From the NCBI GenBank assembly GCA_018715165.1, contig DVMC01000081.1, forward strand, positions 1-21,872: a DNA stretch of 21,872 nt. The letters run 5' to 3'. Below, one piece after another: positions 14,364 to 21,872 of the stretch. Each line of letters begins with the position of its first letter. The first letter of the stretch is position 1. A program made the translations under genes and the position numbers. The DNA is from Limiplasma pullistercoris (GTDB lineage: Bacteria; Bacillota; Clostridia; Christensenellales; Aristaeellaceae). The notes beneath the pieces were generated by a model. That model ran no database searches, was not told the DNA's origin, and saw only the letters and a program-made list of their open reading frames with translations.

Positions 14364-14951
14364 ATGCAGACGGCGCTTGCGCCCATCATGCGGGACTATC
14401 TCATCCGCTTTCAGCAGACGGCCATCAAGGAAACGGGCCGCCGGCCCCTCACCTTTCTTCGCACCCCGCTGGATGAAAAATTGCTTTTGCCCGGCTGCCA
14501 GCGGCCCGGCTACGCCTTCTGGCAGCCCATCCCCTGGCAGGACGGAAACGTGCCGCTGGGACCGCTGGCCGGAAAATTCCACCGCAGCATCGTGGAATAC
14601 CTGTCCATGTGCCAGTTTCTGGAGATTCACTTCCACCTGCCGGTGGCGCACATGAACAGCCCGCTGAGCTTTCTGTACAACCGTACCTTTGAAACCTACA
14701 AGAACACGGAATCCGCGCCTCCCGCGCGCGCCTTTGAGGAGGCCGGGCTCTACGTGAGGGAGCACCCCTCCCTGCCGCTGGCCTACTGCATGGCCGCCAC
14801 CTGCGACGGCGCGGAGCCGCTTCTGCTCATGCTCAGCGCCGAGGACGGGCAGGCGTTCATCCAGCATGCATCGGGCGACCCCTCGCCGCTGCACCTCAAG
14901 CTGGGCGTGGACCGCCTTCTGCCCAAGCTGCAATTCGTCTACGACATCTGA
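14364..14951 (+). CDS. Syd-like (SUKH superfamily) protein
   Basis: This 195-residue soluble protein has a GGGAG ribosome site upstream of 14364. The order of motifs follows the Syd/SUKH fold as I know it: an N-terminal helix (ALAPIMRDYLIRFQQTA), then YAFWQPIPWQ (50-59), FHRSIVEYLSM (72-82) where Syd has HPDIVDYYGS, LEIHFHLP (86-93), a middle strand LSFLYN, then LPLAYCMAATCDG followed by LLLMLSAEDGQAFIQHASG and a C-terminal helix DRLLPKLQFVYDI. Syd of enterobacteria binds SecY, and other SUKH proteins are immunity proteins for secreted toxins. No toxin gene is visible nearby. The assignment rests on motif order only, so it could be an unrelated alpha/beta protein. Confidence 0.5.
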   Translation: MQTALAPIMRDYLIRFQQTAIKETGRRPLTFLRTPLDEKLLLPGCQRPGYAFWQPIPWQDGNVPLGPLAGKFHRSIVEYLSMCQFLEIHFHLPVAHMNSPLSFLYNRTFETYKNTESAPPARAFEEAGLYVREHPSLPLAYCMAATCDGAEPLLLMLSAEDGQAFIQHASGDPSPLHLKLGVDRLLPKLQFVYDI

Positions 14952-14978
14952 CGCTCCTGCCGGAAAGGAAGTGCGGCC

Positions 14979-17060
14979 ATGCGCCTCACCACGCGACAAA
15001 CGGGAATCATCAGCTACGCCGGTCTGGAGGAGGGCGCGCTGTGGGCCGCCGCCAAGCGCATGTTCGCCCAGTCGGACGAACCCGTGCCCGACCGGTTCCG
15101 GTCCTTTTTGCCTATCTTTCCGATCGAGCTGGTCCAAAATATGAGCTATGTGGGCCGCCGGGAACGCAACCTGGCCAGGGTATCGCCCGCGGGCTTTTCC
15201 ACCGATCCGGACGAATACCACCGCCTGCTCTGCGCCGAGCTGCCCGAACTGTACACCGGTGAAAATGCCCTGCGCAATTTCGATTCGGAGGGCCGGTACC
15301 GGGGCGGCGGCGCGGTGACGGTGGACAGGGCCTGGGCCACGCTGTTTCCGCAGTATCAGCCCTTTATGGGCGAACGTCTGGTTATTCACATGATCGGCGG
15401 GGGACATCAGGCCGTGGCCGTCCCGGAAAGCATCTTTCCCCGCGGCGGCGGAATTCTGGAGGGCGCGGAGCGGGAACTGCGCGTCACGGCGCGTTGCGCG
15501 CACTACATGGCCTATCTCAAAACCCGCCTGGAAATGGGCGAAAAATACGATCCCGTGCGCTTTGAGGAGGATTACCTGCGCCTGAACGGTCTAAGCGCCG
15601 TGTGCGTGCGCCAGAAGGAGCTGGGCCGCGCGATGCAGGACCTGTGCATCCTGCGCGGGCTGGATGGCGGCGCGCCCGAGGAGAAGGGGCTTTTCACCCT
15701 CAATGCCAAGCGTGCTGAGGGCGTGCGTCAGTATGCGCCCTGGCGCTATGCCTGCGATACCTTCGAGGAATCGCCCGTCACGCGCGCTATCTCGCGCCTG
15801 CTCCAGCTGGCCTTCGACGAGGATGCCGCGCCGGGCGATCTGTGGGTGTCCTATCAGGATGCGGGCGAGTATATCGACCGCCAGCGCATGACGCTGGACG
15901 CGCGCGCCCTGTGCGAAGGGTTTCAGATCGCCCCCGCCTACGACCCCGCCACGCGCGGCGGACGCTATCCCACCGTGGTGCGGGTGGCAGCTGTGCGCGA
16001 CCGCGAGCTGCGCCCTCTGGTGGCCGACGCGCTGAACAATCCCGCCTACGGCAGCGGCATGAATCCTCTGGGCATGCTCAACAAACTCGTCTACCTGCCC
16101 GACAGCCGCGAGCTGCTGCGTCAGCGCCGCCTGGCGCTGGAGCCCGTGTCCCTGACGTGCGAAAATACCGCCGTCGGCGCAGAGGACTACCGGCGCATGC
16201 GCGCCATGGCGCGCTGGCAGGAATGGAAGGGCCGGCTGGTGGATGCGCTCTACCGCCGCGAAAGCGCGCTGTCGCAGATTCAGGTGGGAACCTCCGCCTA
16301 TGACCGCGCCAACGATCTGCTTACCCGGCGCGTGGAGGCCATCGAGCGCGAGGCGCAGCGCGCCGCCGTTTCTCTGCCCTCAGGCCAGCTCAGCGGCTAT
16401 GACGCCGACATCGACTACCTGCGCCGCATGTGGCGGCACCGCGAGGGCGTGCCCGAGGGCGAGAAGCAGGAGGGGGTGCTCTTCGCGCCCGACGCGCTGC
16501 GCGAACAGTGCATTGAAAGCGGCTACGCCATGCGCAGCGCCGTCCGCACCTTCGACCTTGCGGACCTGCTGACGGAAACGCCCGAGGACGAGCTGGCGTC
16601 CGCATCGGAAAAAGAGGGCGCAGAGCTCCCCGTCCCGGAGCAGGACGCCGCCGAGCCGCCCGCCTCCAAAGAGGCGCCGCCCGCCGCCCCGGCCCCCTCC
16701 GCCCGCAGGGAGGCGGGGGAAGCAGCCCCCGCCGAGGCGGAGTCCTCCGCCCCGGAGGCCGCACCCGCTGCAAAGCCGGCCAAGGCTTCGCGCCGGGTCA
16801 AGCTCAAAAAGGCCGTCAAAACACCGCGTGCCTCCATGCCGCGCTTTGAGCAGATCGACATGTTTACGGCGGTGGAACAGGCCGCGGCAGAGGACCTGCC
16901 GCCCGTTCCCGCCGAGTCCGGCAACTCTGATGAAGCGCCCGCGCCGTATGTCGTGCGGTCGCTCTCCCAGCTGACGGGGGCCAAGGGCGAGGCCCGTCCC
17001 GGCATGATGGCCCGGCTTATGAAGGATACCAGGGACAACAAAGCTGACGGGCGGGCCTGA
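14979..17060 (+). CDS. Large protein of unknown function with disordered linker and clamp-binding-like peptide
   Basis: The 693-residue protein starts at 14979 with GGAAAGG upstream. No signal peptide or membrane segment is seen. Residues 1-180 look alpha/beta, including ERLVIHMIGGGHQAVAVPE (132-150). Residues 180-480 are mostly charged helices (RQKELGRAMQDL, DYRRMRAMARWQEWKGRL, RRVEAIEREAQRAA). Residues 535-600 are an Ala/Pro/Glu-rich, probably disordered linker, followed by a basic patch RRVKLKKAVK (605-614) and then RFEQIDMFTA, with QIDMF at 625-629. QIDMF fits the bacterial sliding-clamp-binding consensus and differs by one residue from the QADMF of E. coli DnaE. I do not recognise any catalytic domain. 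The ATPase gene follows after 17 bases, so the two products probably act together. Confidence 0.8.
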   Translation: MRLTTRQTGIISYAGLEEGALWAAAKRMFAQSDEPVPDRFRSFLPIFPIELVQNMSYVGRRERNLARVSPAGFSTDPDEYHRLLCAELPELYTGENALRNFDSEGRYRGGGAVTVDRAWATLFPQYQPFMGERLVIHMIGGGHQAVAVPESIFPRGGGILEGAERELRVTARCAHYMAYLKTRLEMGEKYDPVRFEEDYLRLNGLSAVCVRQKELGRAMQDLCILRGLDGGAPEEKGLFTLNAKRAEGVRQYAPWRYACDTFEESPVTRAISRLLQLAFDEDAAPGDLWVSYQDAGEYIDRQRMTLDARALCEGFQIAPAYDPATRGGRYPTVVRVAAVRDRELRPLVADALNNPAYGSGMNPLGMLNKLVYLPDSRELLRQRRLALEPVSLTCENTAVGAEDYRRMRAMARWQEWKGRLVDALYRRESALSQIQVGTSAYDRANDLLTRRVEAIEREAQRAAVSLPSGQLSGYDADIDYLRRMWRHREGVPEGEKQEGVLFAPDALREQCIESGYAMRSAVRTFDLADLLTETPEDELASASEKEGAELPVPEQDAAEPPASKEAPPAAPAPSARREAGEAAPAEAESSAPEAAPAAKPAKASRRVKLKKAVKTPRASMPRFEQIDMFTAVEQAAAEDLPPVPAESGNSDEAPAPYVVRSLSQLTGAKGEARPGMMARLMKDTRDNKADGRA

Positions 17061-17077
17061 CCCGCCGGAGGTGTGCT

Positions 17078-18376
17078 ATGGCAACGGTACTCAAGGGGCT
17101 GCAAATCGCCCGTGATATTCCCTACCGCGAACCGGACGCATTGTTTGCGCTGGGCGGGGCGGACGGTATGGGCAAAAGCGTCTACCTGCCCGTAGGCGCC
17201 AGCCTGATCGACCGGCATATGCTGATTCTGGGCAGCCCCGCCACCGGCAAGACGAACATGCTGCTGCATCTGGCCCGCGGGCTTCGCGCCAACCTGACCG
17301 AAAACGACGCCCTGGTCATCCTGGACCCCACGGGCGAGTATTATAACGCCCTGTACCAAAAGGGCGACGTGGTCTTTGCCGACGACAAGCGCGCCACAGG
17401 TCCCGACGGTCCGGAATGCTGGAACCTGTTTGAGGAGCTCACCGACGACAGCCGTCTGATCGAGGACGCATCCGCGCTGTTCGGCCTGCTGTTTGAGGAC
17501 CGCATCCAGAGCGCCGCGCACCCCTTCTATCCCACCGCCGCGCGCGACCTGATCATGGCTTTGGCGGTCTATCTCAAGCGCCGGGGCGACAGCGAGCTGT
17601 GTACCTGCCAGGCGCTGCGCGAGCTGATCGACGGCTTCGACATGGAAAGCATGTGCCAGATTCTCGACGCCGCGCCGGAGTTTCGCGCCTTTGCCAGCTA
17701 TCTGGGCGACGGCGAGCGCGCGCAGGGCGTGGTAGCCCATCTGCAGCAAGCCGCACGCGAGCTGCTGGCCGGGCGCTTCGGCAGCCGGGGCACGCTGGGC
17801 GTGCGCAAGCTGCTGCGTACGCGCGGCGGCCGCATTCTGTTCATCTGCTATGACCCGGCGCGCGGCCCGCTGACGCGCCAGGTCTTTACCGCGCTGGTGG
17901 ACCTGTGCCTGACCGAGGCCCTCAGCCGCGTGGAGCGCGACGGGAACGTAACCCTCCTGCTGGACGGGCCCTGCGTGCTGGGCCGCCTGCCGCATCTGGA
18001 GGACGCACTTTCTTTGGGGCGCGCCAGGGGCCTGCGCATCCTGATGGCCGAAACCGGCGTGGGCGCCATCAAGGCGCGCTATCAGGCCGCGGCGGGTCCC
18101 ATGCTGGGGCAGATCGGCGCCACCGTGGCCTTCCGGCTCTGGGACCGCGAAAGCCGCGCCTATGTCAAGAGCCTCTACGGCCGGCACCGCGCGGTGGAAA
18201 GCTACCGCTCCACCGTGCAGCGAGGCATGGTGGAACAGGTGATGGACGAGCACGTCATCAGCGACGAGGACCTCACCGCCCTGCAAACGGGCGAGAGCAT
18301 CATCGCAACGCTTCACTATCCGCCCTTCCTCTTCCGGCTCCGGCCCTATGGAGCGGAGCCCGTCGGGCATTTTTAA
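17078..18376 (+). CDS. Soluble VirD4/TraG-like P-loop ATPase with altered Walker B
   Basis: The 432-residue protein starts at 17078 with GGAGGTG upstream. Walker A is GSPATGKT (52-59), followed by VILDPTGEYYNAL (80-92) as in coupling proteins. The C-terminal half matches the TraD/TraG recognition region: LLLDGPCVLGRLPHLEDAL (293-311), then SLGRARGLRILMAET and IKARYQAAAGPMLGQIGATVAFRL. In VirD4/TraG proteins the Walker B reads LLLDEF and the next strand ends in QS; here the glutamate is Gly297 and QS is ET. The N-terminal membrane helices of conjugative coupling proteins are absent. It is therefore a cytosolic relative, perhaps with weak or altered ATP hydrolysis. No relaxase, mating-channel or mobile-element gene is nearby, which argues against ordinary conjugation. 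It is the last gene of the operon. Confidence 0.85.
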   Translation: MATVLKGLQIARDIPYREPDALFALGGADGMGKSVYLPVGASLIDRHMLILGSPATGKTNMLLHLARGLRANLTENDALVILDPTGEYYNALYQKGDVVFADDKRATGPDGPECWNLFEELTDDSRLIEDASALFGLLFEDRIQSAAHPFYPTAARDLIMALAVYLKRRGDSELCTCQALRELIDGFDMESMCQILDAAPEFRAFASYLGDGERAQGVVAHLQQAARELLAGRFGSRGTLGVRKLLRTRGGRILFICYDPARGPLTRQVFTALVDLCLTEALSRVERDGNVTLLLDGPCVLGRLPHLEDALSLGRARGLRILMAETGVGAIKARYQAAAGPMLGQIGATVAFRLWDRESRAYVKSLYGRHRAVESYRSTVQRGMVEQVMDEHVISDEDLTALQTGESIIATLHYPPFLFRLRPYGAEPVGHF

Positions 18377-18403
18377 CGGTCTGCCTTTCTTTGAATCCCA
18401 TCA

Positions 18404-18446
18404 AAAAAGCGCGGCATCCGAAATGCTTCGGGATGCCGCGCTTTTT
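18404..18446. terminator. Bidirectional terminator between convergent genes
   Basis: A 16-bp perfect stem (18404-18419 with 18431-18446) has an A-run on its left edge and a T-run on its right edge, with an 11-base loop. It can stop the rightward ATPase operon and the leftward dehydrogenase gene, which converge here. Confidence 0.9.
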
Positions 18447-18455
18447 GTCCGGCAT

Positions 18456-19313
18456 TTACCGGTACGCCTTGATGATGGCCTGGGTGCCCAGGTCGCCCTG
18501 TCCCTGCTCCTGCATGCGCTCGTAGATGCCCAGCACCTGCTTAAGCACCGGCAGCTCCGCGCCGCGCTGGTCCGCTTCCTCCACGGCGATGCGCATGTCC
18601 TTGATGAAATGCTTGATATAGAAGCCGGGAGCCCAGTCCTCCTGCTCCATTTTGCGGCCGTTGTTGCTCATCTGCCAGCTTCCGGCCGCGCCCGCCGAGA
18701 TGCAGTCCAGCATGTTGGAAATATCCAGCCCGCCGGCTTCGCCATAGCGGATGGCCTCGGCCACGCCCGCCACGCATCCCGCGATGGCGATCTGGTTGGC
18801 CATCTTGGTATGCTGGCCGCAGCCCGGTCCGCCGGTGAGCGTCACGCTCTTGCCCATGGCCTCAAACAGCGGAAGGCAAGCCTCAAAGTCCGCCTTGTCA
18901 CCGCCCACCATGATGCTCAGGGTAGCGTTGCGCGCGCCACTGTCGCCGCCACTCACGGGCGCGTCCAGCGGCCTGAGGCCCCGCTGCTTCGCCTCGGCCG
19001 CGATGCGCTGCCACAGCGCGGGACTGGTGGTCGTCATGTCGATGAGATATGCGCCCGGTTTGGCACTGTCCAGAATCCCGCCCGCTCCAAGGTAGACTTC
19101 TTCCACATCCTTGGGAAATCCCACGATGGTGATCACCGCATCCTGGTCCTTTGCACACGCGCCCGCACTCTCGGCCCAGGCCGCCCCTTCCGCAAGCAGC
19201 CGCTCCGCTTTGCTCTTGGTGCGATTGTATACCGTCAGCGCGTGCCCCTTTTCCATGAGGTGCCGCGCCATGCTTTCACCCATCACGCCGATGCCGATAA
19301 AGCCGATCCTCAT
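18456..19313 (-). CDS. Beta-hydroxyacid dehydrogenase (3-hydroxyisobutyrate / tartronate-semialdehyde reductase family)
   Basis: The protein has 285 residues from the ATG at 19313, 8 bases after AAGGAGG; an ATG two codons upstream is only 2 bases from that site. The N-terminus is a Rossmann fold, MRIGFIGIGVMGESMA (GxGxMG), with the NADP-type NRT at residues 30-32. The substrate motif DAPVSGGDSGA spans 117-127, and the catalytic lysine lies in GPGCGQHTKMANQ (Lys170, Asn173). The family reduces or oxidises small beta-hydroxyacids such as 3-hydroxyisobutyrate, tartronate semialdehyde or succinic semialdehyde. Specificity cannot be told from these motifs. It has its own promoter and no clear functional link with either neighbour. 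Confidence 0.92.
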   Translation of the reverse strand: MRIGFIGIGVMGESMARHLMEKGHALTVYNRTKSKAERLLAEGAAWAESAGACAKDQDAVITIVGFPKDVEEVYLGAGGILDSAKPGAYLIDMTTTSPALWQRIAAEAKQRGLRPLDAPVSGGDSGARNATLSIMVGGDKADFEACLPLFEAMGKSVTLTGGPGCGQHTKMANQIAIAGCVAGVAEAIRYGEAGGLDISNMLDCISAGAAGSWQMSNNGRKMEQEDWAPGFYIKHFIKDMRIAVEEADQRGAELPVLKQVLGIYERMQEQGQGDLGTQAIIKAYR

Positions 19314-19347
19314 TGCCATTGCCTCCTTACCGATTTGCGTTTGCCTT

Positions 19348-19376
19348 ATCATAACACAGCGCCGGCATCAGAGCAA
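19348..19376 (-). promoter_or_regulatory. Promoter of the dehydrogenase gene
   Basis: Minus-strand TTGCTC (19371-19376), 17-base spacer, TATGAT (19348-19353). The -10 box is strong and the -35 box is weaker. The start codon is about 35 bases downstream. Confidence 0.65.
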
Positions 19377-19478
19377 GCCATACCAACCCGCCCCCGACGC
19401 GCTTTTGAACGTCCAGACAGGAAAGCAAGACATGCTTGTCGTATCTCATGACATATCACGCAGTCTTTCACGCATACA

Positions 19479-19494
19479 GCCGCCGCCCGGCGGC
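19479..19494. repeat. GC hairpin in the leader of the secreted binding-protein-like gene
   Basis: GCCGCC and GGCGGC arms flank GCCC, ending 30 bases before the start codon at 19525. It could affect translation or mRNA stability. The gene also has only a weak ribosome site (AGAGG), and I could not find a convincing promoter between 19377 and 19478. Confidence 0.35.
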
Positions 19495-19524
19495 GCAGGA
19501 CGCGAAAAGAGGCGAAACCGAATC

Positions 19525-21729
19525 ATGAAACGCATGACAAAAGGGTTGCTGTTCCTCCTGACAACAGTGTTCACCGCCGCTTTATGCACGCTCCCTGCCG
19601 CTGCGTCGTCTGTTGCGGAGGCGGACCTTCCCGCCCTGCTCTCCGCCGCGGACGGTTTCGCGCGTAAAGGAGAAGCCCTGTATTTCACCGTTGCTCAATG
19701 CCTTTACCGCTGGGATGGGGACAGCTGCGCCACGCGGATCGCACAGGGCATCGACGGACAGCTCGCGGGCGATAGAGACGCGCTTTACGTGCTCAACTTC
19801 AACGGACGCACACTGACCCGGCTGACCTTTCCCGAAGCCGGGCACGCTGTCCCCGCCGAGGTCCGCACGCTGGATTCGCCCGCTTTGCTGGACGCAGCAG
19901 GTATGCTTCGACCGTTGCGCAGCTATGCCGTTTCGGACGGATGGCTCTACCTGCTGGTGGAAAGCGACGTTCCTCTGAAAACGGATTTGCTCGCCCTGTG
20001 CCTTGACGACGGTCGGTGGGAGGCGCTTGAACATCAGAACATACAGGCCATTGCCGCCTGCGGAGACGGTTCGGTGATGATGGCGTCCTACGACATCCGG
20101 GATGCGGCGCCCGGCTGTGAAATCATCCGCTATGATGCCTCAAGCGGCGATGCCGCTTTGTTTGCCGCGCCGGCGTCCCTCCGGCCCGAAGCCATCGCCT
20201 TTGTGCCCGAAGCCGGGCAGGTATGCCTGGAGGCGGCCGGAACCGTCTACCTCTGCCGCGGACAGAACGCCGATCCCCTTCCGGTGGCGAAGATCAGCAT
20301 GGGCACGCCGGGCGGCTTCGCCTGCCTCGCAGGGCAGCGCTACCTGTCGCTTCGCGCGGACGGGGGTATCGAGGCGGTTATGACGGACCCGGATGGCATG
20401 GCATTCTCCGTGCTGACCTTTGCCGGTGGCTGGAGCATTTCCCCACAGGACAATCCCGCCTTTGCGCAGGCCTATCCGCTGGTGACCCTTCGTTCCCGCA
20501 ATGATCCGCCGGGCACCGATTATGCCGCCGAGCTGATTACGGGCGCTCATGCCGCGGACATCTATCTTTTCAGTGCGGCATCCCCGCAGTATCGCGCGGT
20601 GATTTCCAAGGGATATGCGATGGACCTGTCGCAAAGTGAGATCCTCATGGAGGCAGCTTCCTCCTACGCTCCGTTCCTCTCCGACGCGCTCCACACCCCC
20701 AACGGCGCGCTGACAGCCATTCCCACCGGCGCTATCGACGCGCCTGTCCTCTTTGAAGTCTATCTGGATGCATGGCAGGCGGCAAACCTCGGGCCCCTGC
20801 CCACCACTGCACAGGAGTTGCTGGATGCCTGCATCGCCTTCTCCCGGCGGGAGGATCTTCTCTCGGACGGCTGGCGCTTTTCTCTCACCAGCGCTGAGGA
20901 TGCTCTGGTCTTCAAAAGAGAGATGCTTCAGCTGGTCCTGGAAACATATCTTTCGGAGTTTTCCACGGATGACGGCGAAGTTCAAATCGACACACCCGCG
21001 TTTCGGACCCTGCTGGAAAAATATGAGGAAGCCCTGCCCGCCATGGAACGCATCGCCGCGGAGGCGGCGCCTCTGCCTGCATCGGGATTTTATCTGGAAC
21101 AGGAGGCGCAGACCTGCCTTTTGTCTTATCCCGGCGCTACGCTGCTGCCACAGGACAGCCCCGAAATCGCCACCGCTTTCTTGCCCCTGACCGTCACCAT
21201 GGACGCTGCGCCGGTCATTGAGGCAAATGTGACGGTTTTTGTGATCAATCCAGCCTCGCCGAACCGCGAATTGGCGCTTGCCTATCTCGAAACCTACGCG
21301 CAAAACCTGACCCAGTACGAGCGCATTCAATACATCCCTGCCGAAGCGGCCCCCATCGAGCAGGAACACTACCATCCGGATAAGGCGCTTTTGCTGGAAG
21401 AGGAAGCGGGCATCCAAGACGCGCTGGCGCACGCAGGGCCCGAAGAAGCCATAGCGCTGAATAGCCGGCTGGAGGCCGTGCGGTTGGGCCTTGCGAATCT
21501 GGAGAAGCATCGCTACGCCACAACCGCCGAAATGATCGAAAAGTACAAGGCGCTGACCCCTTATCTGCGCATCCGTACCGAGACGCGGCTCAATTTCTTC
21601 GCGGCAGATTCACGGGAGATGATCGGCCTGCTCAACCAGTATGCGGAGGGAGCTATCGACCTGGATCGCTTCATTGCCCGCTACGCCGCTATGGCGCGGA
21701 TGATGCAGCTGGAGAGCGCGGCGGAGTAA
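19525..21729 (+). CDS. Secreted protein: beta-propeller-like N-terminus plus solute-binding-protein-like C-terminus
   Basis: The 734-residue protein starts at 19525, where a signal peptide begins (MKRMTKGLLFLLTTVFTAAL, then cleavage near PAAASS). The open frame runs upstream but lacks a better start. Residues 45-300 contain repeated strand units such as GEALYFTVAQCLYRWDGD, DALYVLNFNGRTLTRLTF, DGWLYLLVE and GTVYLCRG, typical of beta-propeller blades. From about 312, FAQAYPLVTLRSRN, then AADIYLFSAAS, YAMDLS and PTTAQELLDACIAFS follow the extracellular solute-binding protein family 1. A helical C-terminus ends the protein. The usual lipobox is absent, so it is probably released or held otherwise. 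No permease or ATPase gene adjoins it. It may sense or bind a sugar or peptide, but the ligand is unknown. Confidence 0.8.
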   Translation: MKRMTKGLLFLLTTVFTAALCTLPAAASSVAEADLPALLSAADGFARKGEALYFTVAQCLYRWDGDSCATRIAQGIDGQLAGDRDALYVLNFNGRTLTRLTFPEAGHAVPAEVRTLDSPALLDAAGMLRPLRSYAVSDGWLYLLVESDVPLKTDLLALCLDDGRWEALEHQNIQAIAACGDGSVMMASYDIRDAAPGCEIIRYDASSGDAALFAAPASLRPEAIAFVPEAGQVCLEAAGTVYLCRGQNADPLPVAKISMGTPGGFACLAGQRYLSLRADGGIEAVMTDPDGMAFSVLTFAGGWSISPQDNPAFAQAYPLVTLRSRNDPPGTDYAAELITGAHAADIYLFSAASPQYRAVISKGYAMDLSQSEILMEAASSYAPFLSDALHTPNGALTAIPTGAIDAPVLFEVYLDAWQAANLGPLPTTAQELLDACIAFSRREDLLSDGWRFSLTSAEDALVFKREMLQLVLETYLSEFSTDDGEVQIDTPAFRTLLEKYEEALPAMERIAAEAAPLPASGFYLEQEAQTCLLSYPGATLLPQDSPEIATAFLPLTVTMDAAPVIEANVTVFVINPASPNRELALAYLETYAQNLTQYERIQYIPAEAAPIEQEHYHPDKALLLEEEAGIQDALAHAGPEEAIALNSRLEAVRLGLANLEKHRYATTAEMIEKYKALTPYLRIRTETRLNFFAADSREMIGLLNQYAEGAIDLDRFIARYAAMARMMQLESAAE

Positions 21730-21743
21730 AGGTGCCCCCAAAC

Positions 21744-21774
21744 AAAAAAGCCCCGCCTGCAACAGCAGGCGGGG
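21744..21774 (-). terminator. Terminator of the rRNA operon
   Basis: A 10-bp perfect GC stem (21751-21760 with 21765-21774) with a 4-base loop is followed on the minus strand by CTTTTTTG (reaching 21744). It lies directly after the 5S rRNA. On the plus strand no T-run follows, so it mainly serves the leftward rRNA operon, although it may also slow transcripts from the converging secreted-protein gene. Confidence 0.9.
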
Positions 21775-21782
21775 AAGAGGGA

Positions 21783-21872
<90 letters not shown>

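Noticed and set aside
16523..18370. A 615-residue minus-strand frame opposite the ATPase
   Set aside because: Antisense to a P-loop ATPase with intact Walker A; no ribosome site or family resemblance.
13921..18376. A conjugative or integrative element
   Set aside because: Apart from the coupling-protein-like ATPase there is no relaxase, integrase, channel protein, att repeat or change in base composition.

Overview
The window is a dense, GC-rich (about 63-65% by eye) bacterial chromosome segment. Strong Shine-Dalgarno sites (GGAGG type), textbook TTGACA-N17-TATRAT promoters, MalFG-type sugar importers without a local ATPase, a LacI-controlled glycosidase operon and a DUF6020-like membrane protein suggest a high-GC member of the Bacillota (Clostridia, probably gut-associated). 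The lineage is an inference; no 16S sequence is present. No intergenic gap exceeds about 215 bases, and I see no IS element, tRNA, CRISPR array or phage gene.

Layout. (1) 1-1713, minus strand: a family 2 glycosyltransferase cut by the window edge and a UDP-glucose 6-dehydrogenase-type enzyme. Each has its own, strikingly similar promoter, and a terminator lies between them. (2) 1765-11843, minus strand: a carbohydrate operon read in the order LacI regulator, GH31, GH65, two ABC permeases, solute-binding protein, terminator, GH125/GH15-like protein. Start/stop overlaps couple most of its genes. A consensus promoter with a LacI-type operator over the start site lies upstream of lacI, and an identical 15-bp operator copy lies inside the GH31 gene. 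The likely job is import of an alpha-glucoside-type oligosaccharide and intracellular hydrolysis and phosphorolysis. (3) 11960-13735, minus strand: a polytopic DUF6020-like membrane protein, divergent from the next block.

(4) 13921-18376, plus strand: an uncharacterised four-gene operon with one promoter at its start and a bidirectional terminator at its end. It encodes a 136-aa unknown, a 195-aa protein resembling Syd/SUKH, a 693-aa unknown with a disordered linker and a sliding-clamp-like QIDMF peptide, and a soluble VirD4/TraG-like ATPase whose Walker B glutamate position is glycine. This is the best candidate for something undescribed. (5) 18456-19313, minus strand: a beta-hydroxyacid dehydrogenase with its own promoter. 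(6) 19525-21729, plus strand: a secreted protein that appears to join a beta-propeller-like N-terminal half to a solute-binding-protein-like C-terminal half. (7) 21744-21872, minus strand: the terminator and the 3' part of a 5S rRNA, the end of an rRNA operon entering from the right.
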